Shown here: positions 56,212 to 64,000 of the stretch, piece by piece | How the letters are laid out: every line of letters begins with the position of its first letter | How positions within the stretch are numbered: position 1 is the first letter of the stretch | Source of the DNA: JACADW01 sp963747985 | GTDB taxonomy: Bacteria; Acidobacteriota; UBA6911 | Assembly: GCA_963747985.1 (NCBI GenBank) | Contig: CAVVHG010000003.1 | Coordinates: 62,001 to 126,000, forward strand | Length of the DNA: 64,000 nt | Direction: 5' to 3' | Notes under the pieces: generated by a model | The model's database searches: none | Seen by the model: only the letters and a program-made list of their open reading frames with translations | What the model was told of the DNA's origin: nothing | Program-made: the position numbers and the translations under genes

Positions 56212-57027
56212 CTAATTGCCCGCAGTCGCGCATCGCTGCCGGAGCGCCTCGAAGAGAATTATGGCTCCCGCCGCCGCCACGTTGAGAGATTCTACTCCCG
56301 GGACCATCGGGATCCGGAGAGGCGGGAGTCCGGCCCATACGTCCGCCTCGAAGCCGTGGGCCTCGTTGCCGAGGAGCAGCGCAAAGGGGGAGCGCAGGTC
56401 AGCCCTGAAGCACTCCTGACCCAGGTGAGCGTCGGTTCGATAGACCTGCAACCGGTGCTCCCGACCGAAGGCGAGAACCTCCGCAGCCGTGACATTCTCG
56501 GCCACGGCAAGCCTGAAGAACGCGCCCGCGCTGGCGCGAACCGCTTTCGGATTTCTCGGCGAGACAGTACCGGGGGTCGTGCAGAGGAGCGAACAGCCGG
56601 CCGCCGCCGCGGTGCGAATCAGCGTACCGAGATTCCCGGGGTCCTGCAGTCCGCACGCGCACAGGACGGCGACCTGGGGGGCGCGGGCATAGTCCGGCAA
56701 CCTGTTGGCCGGAACACGCACCAGCGCCATCGCACCCTGCGGTTCCAGCACAGAAGAGACGGAACGGAGCGCTCTCGGTCCGGCGCGGTACATCCTTACG
56801 CCGGCCGTCGACCAGGCTTCGATCAGAGCCCGTTCCCGCGGTGTCGCCCCGAATCCCCCGGCCAGTATGGCGGCAGTGATCGTGTGCCCGGAAGCGGTTG
56901 CTTCCTCGAGAACACGCAGACCCTCGGCAAGCACGAGGTCCGGGGGGGCTCTGCGCGACCGCGAGGCGACCAGGCGCGCAATTTTCAGCAGGGGATTCTG
57001 CACGCTGGACAGGTCGATCACGGCCAT
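56212..57027 (-). CDS. TrmH/SpoU-family RNA 2'-O-methyltransferase
   Basis: The product has 271 residues. An N-terminal substrate-binding domain (LVLAEGLRVLEEATASG) is followed by the SPOUT trefoil-knot domain: QDPGNLGTLIRTAAAAG (motif 1), FALLLGNEAHG (motif 2) and IPMVPGVESLNVAAAGAIILFEA (motif 3). The target may be 23S rRNA or a tRNA; the sequence does not decide. It sits between yqeC and rarA, with short gaps. Confidence 0.92.
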   Translation of the reverse strand: MAVIDLSSVQNPLLKIARLVASRSRRAPPDLVLAEGLRVLEEATASGHTITAAILAGGFGATPRERALIEAWSTAGVRMYRAGPRALRSVSSVLEPQGAMALVRVPANRLPDYARAPQVAVLCACGLQDPGNLGTLIRTAAAAGCSLLCTTPGTVSPRNPKAVRASAGAFFRLAVAENVTAAEVLAFGREHRLQVYRTDAHLGQECFRADLRSPFALLLGNEAHGFEADVWAGLPPLRIPMVPGVESLNVAAAGAIILFEALRQRCATAGN

Positions 57028-57033
57028 TGGTGC

Positions 57034-57843
57034 CTATTGGGTATATGCGTTTGCGGAGGCTGCTCTGGACGAATGAAGACTGCCCCAGACGACGCGCTCG
57101 ACCCGGAAAGTTCCGCACGTCAAGAGCGCATGAGCCAGCTCTTGCGCCTGCGCGTCCGAGGCAGGTGTATCGGCCTTGTTGATGAAAGGGATGATGCGTA
57201 CGCCCGGCGGGCAGTCCTTGCAGACACCCTGCCGATGCAGCAGGAGGCGTGCCGCAAGCTCCGGGGTGATCATCTCACCGGCTTTCAGAGAAAACCTGGT
57301 CTCGGCCATCGCCCAGCGAAACAGGCTTTCGGGCCCCAACGGCTGACCGATGCAGTCCAGCCCGATGACAGGGACCAGGTAGCGCGCTCCTTCCATCAAA
57401 ACCGGCTCTCCGTCGCGGGGCATCTTGAGCGACATGCTGCGCGCCCCGTCCGCCTCGTTCAAGATCAGCGGATAGATGTCGCGGTCGAGCCTCGTGGCGA
57501 AAGCCGGCGTGACACCCTGCAGGAGGTCCGGGCGAAGCCCGCGCCGCGTGACGACCAGGTTGAAGTGCTCGGGCCTCGGCATCTTTCCGATGCGATCCAC
57601 GATCAGCGCGAGCGTCTCCATGTCGTCGCATGCGATCGTCATCATCCCGGGGAACGGATCCGGCGGGTGGATCCGGGTAGTGGTAGTGTAGACAACGGGT
57701 ATCGATCCGGTGTATTCGCGCAGGAGGGCGAGAATGAGGCCGGTCTTGCCTCCGCCCCCGACAAAATTTATGACCGCCGGCAGTTCGAAGCCGAATCGTT
57801 CTCTGAACAACTTCAAACCTCCTGGTTCACCTGCCGGAACCAT
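57034..57843 (-). CDS. yqeC: YqeC-like selenium-hydroxylase accessory protein
   Basis: The product has 269 residues with a P-loop FVGGGGKTGL, then YTTTTRIHPP, LNEADGARSMSLKMP, PVIGLDCIGQPL and INKADT. This pattern fits the YqeC family, linked in other genomes to selenium-dependent molybdenum hydroxylases. No xdh, selD or moco gene is near, and the neighbours concern cell-surface sugars and RNA methylation. ATG 57843 overlaps the GT2 gene by 17 bases; a longer frame upstream is not supported. Confidence 0.82.
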   Translation of the reverse strand: MVPAGEPGGLKLFRERFGFELPAVINFVGGGGKTGLILALLREYTGSIPVVYTTTTRIHPPDPFPGMMTIACDDMETLALIVDRIGKMPRPEHFNLVVTRRGLRPDLLQGVTPAFATRLDRDIYPLILNEADGARSMSLKMPRDGEPVLMEGARYLVPVIGLDCIGQPLGPESLFRWAMAETRFSLKAGEMITPELAARLLLHRQGVCKDCPPGVRIIPFINKADTPASDAQAQELAHALLTCGTFRVERVVWGSLHSSRAASANAYTQ

Positions 57844-58813
57844 CCCTGCCGTTCCGTTCACGATCGTGGCAGTTCCAGGTCCGGCGAACGACGTACGGGG
57901 TCTTGCCCTGTGATTCGAAGTAGGTCCTGACCAGGAGCTCGGCGACCAGGCCCATGAGAATGAACTGGATCCCGAGCAGGAAGAGGAACACCGCCAGCAG
58001 CAACAGCGGGTTCCGGTTCGCTTTGACGCCGCCGATGAACTTGTCGAACAGCGTCCAGCCCGCGAAGAAGACACCGGCCAGGCATGACAGGAGGCCGGCG
58101 CCGCCGAAAAGGTACATCGGTTTGGTGGAGTAACTTTCCATCAACTTGAGAGTGAGGAGGTCCAGCAATACTTTGAACGTCCGGCTCAGGCCGTACTTGC
58201 TCGTGCCGCGGGTGCGTGGGTGGTGCTTTACCGGGATTTCGACGACCCTCGCGCCGACCCATGCGGCATGAATCGGGATCAGACGATGCATCTCGCCGTA
58301 CAGTCGGAAGTGATCGAACAGCTCGCGCCGGTACCCCTTCAGGGTGCAACCGTAATCGTGAAGGGGGACCCCGCTTATGATCGATATCAGACGGTTCGCG
58401 AGCGCAGACGGCATCCGGCGTGTCAACCAGGGATCCTTCCTGTCCTTTCGCCAGCAACTCACCACGTCGTATCCGTCACGCAGCTTCGACAGGACAGCAG
58501 GTATGTCCGACGGGTCGTTCTGGTTGTCTGCATCGATCGCTATCACGATGTCGCCGGTCGCGTAATCGAACCCCGCGGCCATGGCAGCCGTCTGGCCGAA
58601 ATTCCTCCGAAACTGGACGAGCTTCAGGCGCGGGCGATCGCCTGCGAGTGACGCGAGAAAATCTCCGCTGCCATCCAGGCTCCCGTCGTCGACAAAGACC
58701 AGCTCGTAGTCGGCACCGGCTGGATCAAGCACTTCCGTCAGGGTGGAAATGAGCACATCGAGGTTCTCTCGCTCGTTGTAGACGGGAATGATGACGGAGA
58801 TCGTCTCGCTCAT
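57827..58813 (-). CDS. GT2-family polyprenyl-phosphate glycosyltransferase
   Basis: The product has 328 residues. The GT-A domain shows SVIIPVYNERENLDVLI, DDGS (Asp42, Asp43) and DADNQNDP (94-101), with a later GTSKYG segment. Two C-terminal membrane helices follow (YLFGGAGLLSCLAGVFFAGW and LLLLAVFLFLLGIQFILMGLVAELLVRTYF). This is the DPM1/GtrB/ArnC arrangement, probably making a polyprenyl-phosphate sugar for the ArnT-like transferase upstream. The start overlaps the previous stop (ATGA). Confidence 0.92.
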   Translation of the reverse strand: MSETISVIIPVYNERENLDVLISTLTEVLDPAGADYELVFVDDGSLDGSGDFLASLAGDRPRLKLVQFRRNFGQTAAMAAGFDYATGDIVIAIDADNQNDPSDIPAVLSKLRDGYDVVSCWRKDRKDPWLTRRMPSALANRLISIISGVPLHDYGCTLKGYRRELFDHFRLYGEMHRLIPIHAAWVGARVVEIPVKHHPRTRGTSKYGLSRTFKVLLDLLTLKLMESYSTKPMYLFGGAGLLSCLAGVFFAGWTLFDKFIGGVKANRNPLLLLAVFLFLLGIQFILMGLVAELLVRTYFESQGKTPYVVRRTWNCHDRERNGRDGSGR

Positions 58814-59790
58814 GAAAGATCCGTCTCGAGCCTGGCCATCTGTTCGAGGTCCGCCCGGCTGCGGAAGAAGATGTATACCACGCCGCCCGGGATGGCAGAC
58901 AGCACTGTGATGGCCGACGAAACGAGGCCGAGGGCAATGCTTGATTCGCGATCGACTCCAACGGCGCTGAACAGGGCGACATTGGCGAACTCCCGCAGGC
59001 CCATGCCGTTCAGGCTGATAGGAATCATCGAGATCAGCGTGATCACCGGCACGAAGACCAGGAAGTATACGAAAGGGACACGGATCCGGAGTCCGATCGC
59101 GGTGATCCACACGACCCCGATCACGAATAGCTGGTTTGCGAGCGAAATCGCGAGCGACATCGCCAGCACACCGGGATGCCTGGCGATGGTCTGGAACACA
59201 CCCGAGATTGTGTCGACCTTGCCGGCAAGACCGTTGAATCGCAGGCGGTGGAGAAAGTCCACGAAGACTCTGTGGAGCCGCGGTGCGAAGATAATGACAT
59301 TCGCGACCACAAAAGCCAGGAAGGCGCTCCAGATGATGAGGGACACCGGCATGCCATCCAGCCTTACGGGATGGACCATGGTCGCTGTCACGGCTATGAG
59401 CATCATCGCCAGCATGCCCGTGTCCCGATCGAGGAAGGTCGCCGCGAAGCTCTGCGCGAATTGCCGCGACGGCTTGCCCGCGTAGTACATCTTCACCACG
59501 TCGCCGCCGACCACGGTGGGGAAAGTGAGATTGAAGAAAAGTCCTATGCAGTAGATCCCGAGCAGTCTCGCAAGCGAAGGCACGGGCATCAGCGGCCGCA
59601 TGAGCATACGCCAGCGGAATATGCACATGTAGTGGCCGATCCAGAGAATACAGAAACTGAAGATCAGGATATCGTAACGTGCGTGCTTCAGCGTGGCCGC
59701 AAACTCCGGGAAGTCCACCTTGCGGAAGAGGAGATAGAAGAGGCAAGCGGTTACGACAGTCTTGAGAATTGCAGCCAGAGTGTTCTTCAT
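58810..59790 (-). CDS. Flippase-like integral membrane protein (LPG-synthase TM family)
   Basis: The product has 326 residues with about eight membrane segments and little else. KTVVTACLFYLLFRKVD at the N-terminus, RLLGIYCIGLFFNLTFPTVVGGDVVKMYY and LISMIPISLNGMGLREFA are hallmark segments of the UPF0104/AglD-like family. Members often accompany glycosyltransferases and are thought to aid lipid-linked sugar transfer. Both ends overlap neighbouring genes by four bases. Confidence 0.9.
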   Translation of the reverse strand: MKNTLAAILKTVVTACLFYLLFRKVDFPEFAATLKHARYDILIFSFCILWIGHYMCIFRWRMLMRPLMPVPSLARLLGIYCIGLFFNLTFPTVVGGDVVKMYYAGKPSRQFAQSFAATFLDRDTGMLAMMLIAVTATMVHPVRLDGMPVSLIIWSAFLAFVVANVIIFAPRLHRVFVDFLHRLRFNGLAGKVDTISGVFQTIARHPGVLAMSLAISLANQLFVIGVVWITAIGLRIRVPFVYFLVFVPVITLISMIPISLNGMGLREFANVALFSAVGVDRESSIALGLVSSAITVLSAIPGGVVYIFFRSRADLEQMARLETDLS

Positions 59791-61586
59791 GGCGCCTCAC
59801 GCCGGTCGGCACCTGCCTTGAAATTCACGGGCCGGTTGCAGACAAGCACCAGCTCACGTTCCAGCCGGCCCTTCTCATCCATGAAATCGCGGAACCGCGA
59901 GGCGAGCTGGGAGCGGCGTTCCAGCACGTAGAGGGCAAGGCTATGCGCGCCGACGAAACGGCTGTGTTCCGACTCGCTCATGAGGCAGAAGACTCGTCTG
60001 GGTGACTGAAATCTCCGGACCATTTCTTCAGGTTCCAGTTCCTCAAATATAGGCCGCCGAAGGTAAAAGACCATGCTCGGAGCGGCGGCGCGATAGTACC
60101 CCACTTCGTCGTCCGGAGAAAGCAGTGGCTGAAGATCCGCACACAGACTGCGCACCGGTCGCGACGGTTCGGCCGCGGGCAGATAGACCACAGTCACAGA
60201 CAAAAGAAGTGCCCACCAGGACAAAGCCAGCCCGGCGACGCAATGCGACAAGCGCCGGTTGCGAATATTCCAGAACAGGGCTGCCGCGCACATCAGCAGG
60301 ACAGCCGAGGGCCCGTACCGCAGCGCCGCAGTCGTCTCCGGTATCGCGACTTCGATCAGAGACGGGAGTGCTATCGCGCCGGCGACGAGAAGAACTGCGA
60401 TGATGATGAGCGCGGGTTTCCACACCCGCCGCCACAGCCGGGCGGCCGCCTCATCGCTGAGAGCCAGACTGCCCGGGTCGAGAACCGCCGCCAGTACCAG
60501 GGCCATCATCGGGTACATGGGCGCGATGTAGTATTCCTGTTTATTCCTGGAGAGGGTAAAAAAGGTCAGGGTGAGCACCGACCAGGCCAGCGGAAAACCC
60601 CAGGCCAGGCTGCGCCATGACCGGAACGAGCGGCGCATCCGCCAAAGGCAGGCACATGCCGCGATGCTGAGAATGGACCACGGGAAGAACTCGGCCAGAT
60701 ATATGCCCGCGTAATAAAGTGGTCCGCGGCTGGGTCCCATCACATCCGTGAAAAACCTGCCGAAGTTTTCCCTGACCAGGAAGGTGGCGATGTATGTCCA
60801 ACCGGAATCCAGGTAGACGAGTATGTACCAGGGAAGCGCGATGACGGAAAAGACCAGAGCGCCCCGCATCACTCTCATTTCCCTTAAGCTGAGACTGCGC
60901 GACCACGCAGCCCAGACAACGATTGTTCCGAACGGGATGATGACTGCGATCGGTCCTTTGGTGAGAAGGCCCAAGGCAGAGAAACCATACGCCAACAGCC
61001 AGCTCGAGGTTGAGTTCCGTACGACGCCCCGGATCAGAAAATAAGCGGTGCCGGCAAGAAAAAAGAGAAGAAGGATGTCGATCGGCAGTTTCCTTGCCAG
61101 CAGCATGACCCGGGTGGTCGTGCCGGTGAACATGAGCGAAACAAGTGCAACGCGGGGAGAGAAGAGCAGCCGTCCGGCCAGGTAAACGAAAATCATCAGC
61201 CCTGTGGCGGCGAAGGCGCCTGGCAGGCGCACCGACGATTCCCGGACGCCAAGAAGCTTGTAGCAGAGCGCAATCGGCCAGTAGGTCAGGGGCGGCTTTT
61301 TGACGCGCGGCTGAAAGTTGAAGGTAGGCGCCAGGAAATGCCCGCTCTCGATCATCTCTCGAGGGGTCTCGGCATAGAAAGCCTCGTTGGAATCCCAGAG
61401 CGACGAAGCGCCAAGGTTAGTGAAGTAGGGAAGCGCGACGACCGCGAACACCGCAAGATGAATCAGCGGGATTCCGGCAACTGCGCGAGGCAAGCCAAAG
61501 CTTCTTGCAGCTGGCGCAGCCGGCTGCTGCGGCTCGCAGGAAACGGCCGCACCGGTCTTCTCAGAAAAGGGACTTCTGAATCTCAT
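59787..61586 (-). CDS. ArnT-like (GT83/PMT) glycosyltransferase
   Basis: The product has 599 residues. About 12 membrane helices in the N-terminal two thirds carry the family segments SSLWDSNEAFYAETPREMIESGHFLAPTFNFQPRVKKPPLTYW (Asp/Glu catalytic loop) and LSRNKQEYY. A soluble C-terminal domain follows. It should move a sugar from a polyprenyl-phosphate donor to lipid A or another surface acceptor; the GT2 gene two positions on could supply the donor. Its start lies within the last codons of mutS. Confidence 0.9.
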   Translation of the reverse strand: MRFRSPFSEKTGAAVSCEPQQPAAPAARSFGLPRAVAGIPLIHLAVFAVVALPYFTNLGASSLWDSNEAFYAETPREMIESGHFLAPTFNFQPRVKKPPLTYWPIALCYKLLGVRESSVRLPGAFAATGLMIFVYLAGRLLFSPRVALVSLMFTGTTTRVMLLARKLPIDILLLFFLAGTAYFLIRGVVRNSTSSWLLAYGFSALGLLTKGPIAVIIPFGTIVVWAAWSRSLSLREMRVMRGALVFSVIALPWYILVYLDSGWTYIATFLVRENFGRFFTDVMGPSRGPLYYAGIYLAEFFPWSILSIAACACLWRMRRSFRSWRSLAWGFPLAWSVLTLTFFTLSRNKQEYYIAPMYPMMALVLAAVLDPGSLALSDEAAARLWRRVWKPALIIIAVLLVAGAIALPSLIEVAIPETTAALRYGPSAVLLMCAAALFWNIRNRRLSHCVAGLALSWWALLLSVTVVYLPAAEPSRPVRSLCADLQPLLSPDDEVGYYRAAAPSMVFYLRRPIFEELEPEEMVRRFQSPRRVFCLMSESEHSRFVGAHSLALYVLERRSQLASRFRDFMDEKGRLERELVLVCNRPVNFKAGADRREAP

Positions 61587-64000
61587 CGAGGACTGCCTCG
61601 GAAGGACGCGTCTTCGGCCGCCCCGCCAGGTCGAGCTCCTTCCGCTCCAAACGCTCCAGGATCTGGCTCGCGCGGGTGATCACTTCCCCGGGCAACCCTG
61701 CCAGCCGCGCCACCTCTATGCCGTAGCTCCTGTCAGCGACTCCGGGGGTGACCCTGCGCAGGAAGACGATCTCTTTACCGGCTTCCTGGATCGCCATGCA
61801 GTAGTTCTTCACACCCGGATGGGAATTGGCAAGCTTGGTCAGCTCGTGGTAATGCGTCGCAAACAGGGTCTTGGCACGGTGCCGGGCATTCACGACAAGG
61901 TATTCGGCGACCGCCCATGCGATCGACAGGCCGTCGAACGTGGCGGTACCGCGCCCGACCTCGTCCAGCAGGATCAGGCTCCTGTTGGTGGCTGTATTGA
62001 GGATGTTCGCGGTTTCGATCATCTCCACCATGAACGTGGAGCGCCCGCGCGCCAGGTTATCGGACGCGCCGACGCGCGTGTATATCCGGTCGACCATGCC
62101 GAGACGCGCCTCTCGCGCAGGCACGAATGAACCCATCTGAGCCAGGATCACGATCAGGGCTGTCTGGCGCAGGTAGGTCGATTTGCCGCCCATGTTGGGC
62201 CCGGTGAGAAGGATCAACTGGTTGTCGCCGGTGTCGACATAAAGGTCGTTCGGAATGAAGGGTCGGCTCTGGAACTCGACCGTCGGATGGCGGCCCTGCT
62301 TGATATAGATCCCGTCTCCGTCGCTCAGCTGCGGGCGAACGTAGTCGTTCCTCCTGGCGACCTCGGCGAGCGCTGCATAGACATCCAGTTCCGCGAGCAG
62401 ACGTGCTGTGGCCTGGATCCGCCCCGCGTGCGCGGCGATCGATCCGCGCACGGAGGAAAAAAGCTCCTTCTCGAGAACCGCGATCCGCTCTTCGGCACCC
62501 AGGACTTTTTCCTCGTAGCCCTGAAGTTCCTCCGTCACGAAGCGCTCGGAGTTGACGAGCGTCTGCTTCCGGAGGTAGTCCGGCGGGACCAGCGGCAGGT
62601 TTGGCTTGGTGACTTCAATAAAATAGCCGAAGACCTGGTTGAACCTCACCTTCAGCGACTGGATCCCCGTGCGTTGCCGTTCGCGCGCCTCGAGGGACGC
62701 GATATAGCCCTTGCCGCTGTGCCTGATGAGGCGGAGTTCGTCAAGTTCGGCGGAGTAGCCGGGCCGGATGATACCCGGTTCGGCGGTCGATGCCGGAGGG
62801 TCCTCGGCGATTGCCTCGCTGACAAGCCGGACGATATCTTCGTGGGGATCCAGGAGGTCGCGGAGTTCGGCAATCCGGGCTGCCTGCAGTCCGGCCAGGG
62901 TGGCCTTGATCCCGGGGACTTCCAGGAATGAGTCCCGCAGCGCCAGCAGTTCACGCGGGTTCGCAACCCCCACGAGCACCCTGCTTGTCAGGCGCTCGAG
63001 ATCATGAACGGCAGAAAGGGTCTTCCGAATTCCCCCGAGCTTCTGTATGTCGTTGCCGCACGACTGGACGGAGTCCAGGCGCCGTTCGAGATCGGTGATG
63101 CTCATCAGCGGCGCAAGCAGCCACGACTTGAGCAGCCTGCCTCCCATGCCGGTGCTGGTCTGATCGAGAAGAGAGATGAGGGACCCCTTCCGGCTCCCGT
63201 CGAATCCCTGCACCAGCTCCAGGTTCACGATCGTCGAAGCGTCCAGTTTCATGAACTCGGAGGGTTCGAAGAAACGCAAAGATGCGGCCTGTCCAAGTTG
63301 GGAGAGGCGCATTTCGCGCAGGTAGTGCACGAGAGCTCCGGCAGCGGAGACCGCATGGGGGCGGTCCTCACACCCGAAGCCGGCAAGGCTGCCGGCGCCG
63401 AGGTGTTCCAGGAGCAGACGCTGCGCGTAGTCCAGGTTGAAGGCCCAACCTTCCACCTGGCTCAGCACCACATCCTCCGGCCAGTCGGATCGCAGTCTTC
63501 GCTCCGCGTCCTGGCCCGGTGTATCGGGCAGTATCAGCTCCCTCGGCCGGAAGCGGCTCAATTCGTCCAGCGCTCTGGTCCAGGCATCTTCACCTCGAAA
63601 CTCGGTCGCGAGAAAATCGCTCGTGGAAAGGTCCATGAGGGCCAGGCCGACACCCTCAGCCGCGACGCACACGCTCGCCAGAAAGTTATGGTCCTTGGGT
63701 TCCAGGAGCATCTCCTCTACGACGGTCCCCGGAGTCAGAATCCTCGTGACCTCGCGATGCACAAGCTTTCGGGCGGTCCTGGGATCCTCGACCTGCTCAC
63801 ACACAGCGATCTTGAAACCTTTCTTGAGCAACCGGGCCACGTAGCCGTCCACCGAGTGATAGGGGACTCCGCACATCGGTATCGGGTTCCCGGCCTTGTC
63901 CTTGTTGCGCGACGTAAGGGTTATCTCGAGCTCCCGCGACGCGACAATCGCGTCTTCATAGAAAAGCTCGTAGAAATCACCCAGGCGGAAGAAGACCAGC
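61561..64000 (-). CDS. mutS: DNA mismatch repair protein MutS (5' end outside window)
   Basis: About 812 residues are visible; the frame is open to the window edge (LVFFRLGDFYELFYEDA...). The conserved Phe-x-Glu mismatch motif would lie near the missing N-terminus or just inside it. The connector, lever and clamp regions lead to the ATPase with TGPNMGGKST, DEVGRGTATFDG and ATHYHEL. ArnT-like and MutS genes share 26 bases. Together with mutL this gives a full methyl-independent mismatch pair. Confidence 0.97.
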   Translation of the reverse strand, partial: LVFFRLGDFYELFYEDAIVASRELEITLTSRNKDKAGNPIPMCGVPYHSVDGYVARLLKKGFKIAVCEQVEDPRTARKLVHREVTRILTPGTVVEEMLLEPKDHNFLASVCVAAEGVGLALMDLSTSDFLATEFRGEDAWTRALDELSRFRPRELILPDTPGQDAERRLRSDWPEDVVLSQVEGWAFNLDYAQRLLLEHLGAGSLAGFGCEDRPHAVSAAGALVHYLREMRLSQLGQAASLRFFEPSEFMKLDASTIVNLELVQGFDGSRKGSLISLLDQTSTGMGGRLLKSWLLAPLMSITDLERRLDSVQSCGNDIQKLGGIRKTLSAVHDLERLTSRVLVGVANPRELLALRDSFLEVPGIKATLAGLQAARIAELRDLLDPHEDIVRLVSEAIAEDPPASTAEPGIIRPGYSAELDELRLIRHSGKGYIASLEARERQRTGIQSLKVRFNQVFGYFIEVTKPNLPLVPPDYLRKQTLVNSERFVTEELQGYEEKVLGAEERIAVLEKELFSSVRGSIAAHAGRIQATARLLAELDVYAALAEVARRNDYVRPQLSDGDGIYIKQGRHPTVEFQSRPFIPNDLYVDTGDNQLILLTGPNMGGKSTYLRQTALIVILAQMGSFVPAREARLGMVDRIYTRVGASDNLARGRSTFMVEMIETANILNTATNRSLILLDEVGRGTATFDGLSIAWAVAEYLVVNARHRAKTLFATHYHELTKLANSHPGVKNYCMAIQEAGKEIVFLRRVTPGVADRSYGIEVARLAGLPGEVITRASQILERLERKELDLAGRPKTRPSEAVLDEIQKSLF

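Noticed and set aside
58814..59812. N-terminal extension of the GT2 frame to 59812
   Set aside because: It overlaps the whole flippase-like gene out of frame. The family N-terminus SVIIPVYNE begins right after ATG 58813.

Overview
The window looks like core chromosome of a high-GC, free-living bacterium with a Gram-negative envelope (BamD-type lipoprotein, LpxL-type acyltransferase, PilT). I read it as most likely Acidobacteriota. The reasons are the mix of housekeeping genes with uncharacterised secreted or membrane proteins of a type common in that phylum, frequent TTG starts (rpe, alaS, mce, lpxL, accA, probably uppP and radC), and abundant hairpin-rich intergenic repeats. The phylum call is inference. 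I see no phage, transposase, rRNA, tRNA or CRISPR array.

Layout. 1-6.7 kb (+): the 3' end of aroC, then def-fmt-rsmB, rpe, a BamD-like lipoprotein gene broken by a one-base frameshift, and a response regulator. 6.7-8.1 kb: a tandem array of palindrome-rich repeats. 8.2-12.7 kb (+): valS (also frameshifted), birA, ftsY. 12.9-22.4 kb (-): pilT-recX, alaS, a lytic transglycosylase, an AMIN-domain amidase, a secreted unknown and a Crp/Fnr regulator. 22.5-35.9 kb (+): two small membrane proteins, a beta-carbonic-anhydrase-like protein, fabG, radC, two PfkB kinases, a nicotinamidase-like hydrolase, hemW, a threonine aldolase, meaB-mce (methylmalonyl-CoA branch), mtnP and a large TPR protein. 36.2-43.6 kb: lpxL (-), then three unknown proteins, hisS and mutL (+). 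43.8-49.7 kb (-): guaA-dnaE-accA, where guaA appears to start at an ATT codon. 49.8-50.5 kb: a second repeat array, inverted relative to the first. 50.8-54.7 kb (+): a VWA protein, a BatB-BatD-like fusion, and uppP. 54.8-64 kb (-): a tightly overlapping run mutS-ArnT-like transferase-flippase-like protein-GT2-YqeC-TrmH-RarA, with mutS cut by the window edge.

How the genes fit together. Translation and protein maturation (def, fmt, rsmB, valS, alaS, hisS, ftsY), DNA repair (mutL, mutS, recX, rarA, radC) and envelope building (BamD, amidase, transglycosylase, lpxL, uppP, ArnT-like, flippase, GT2) dominate. No complete biosynthetic pathway is confined to the window.

The most unusual material is non-coding. 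A family of intergenic elements is built from about six short hairpins in mirror order (H1-H2-H3-core-H3'-H2'-H1'). Within it the linkers are conserved while both arms of each stem change together between subfamilies. It occurs as a 249-bp tandem array in two inverted loci 42 kb apart, as a single copy, and as at least one diverged version. A second, unrelated two-hairpin repeat occurs three times. At protein level the most unusual gene is the BatB-BatD-like fusion whose VWA metal site is lost. Two conserved genes carry single-base frameshifts that may be assembly errors.
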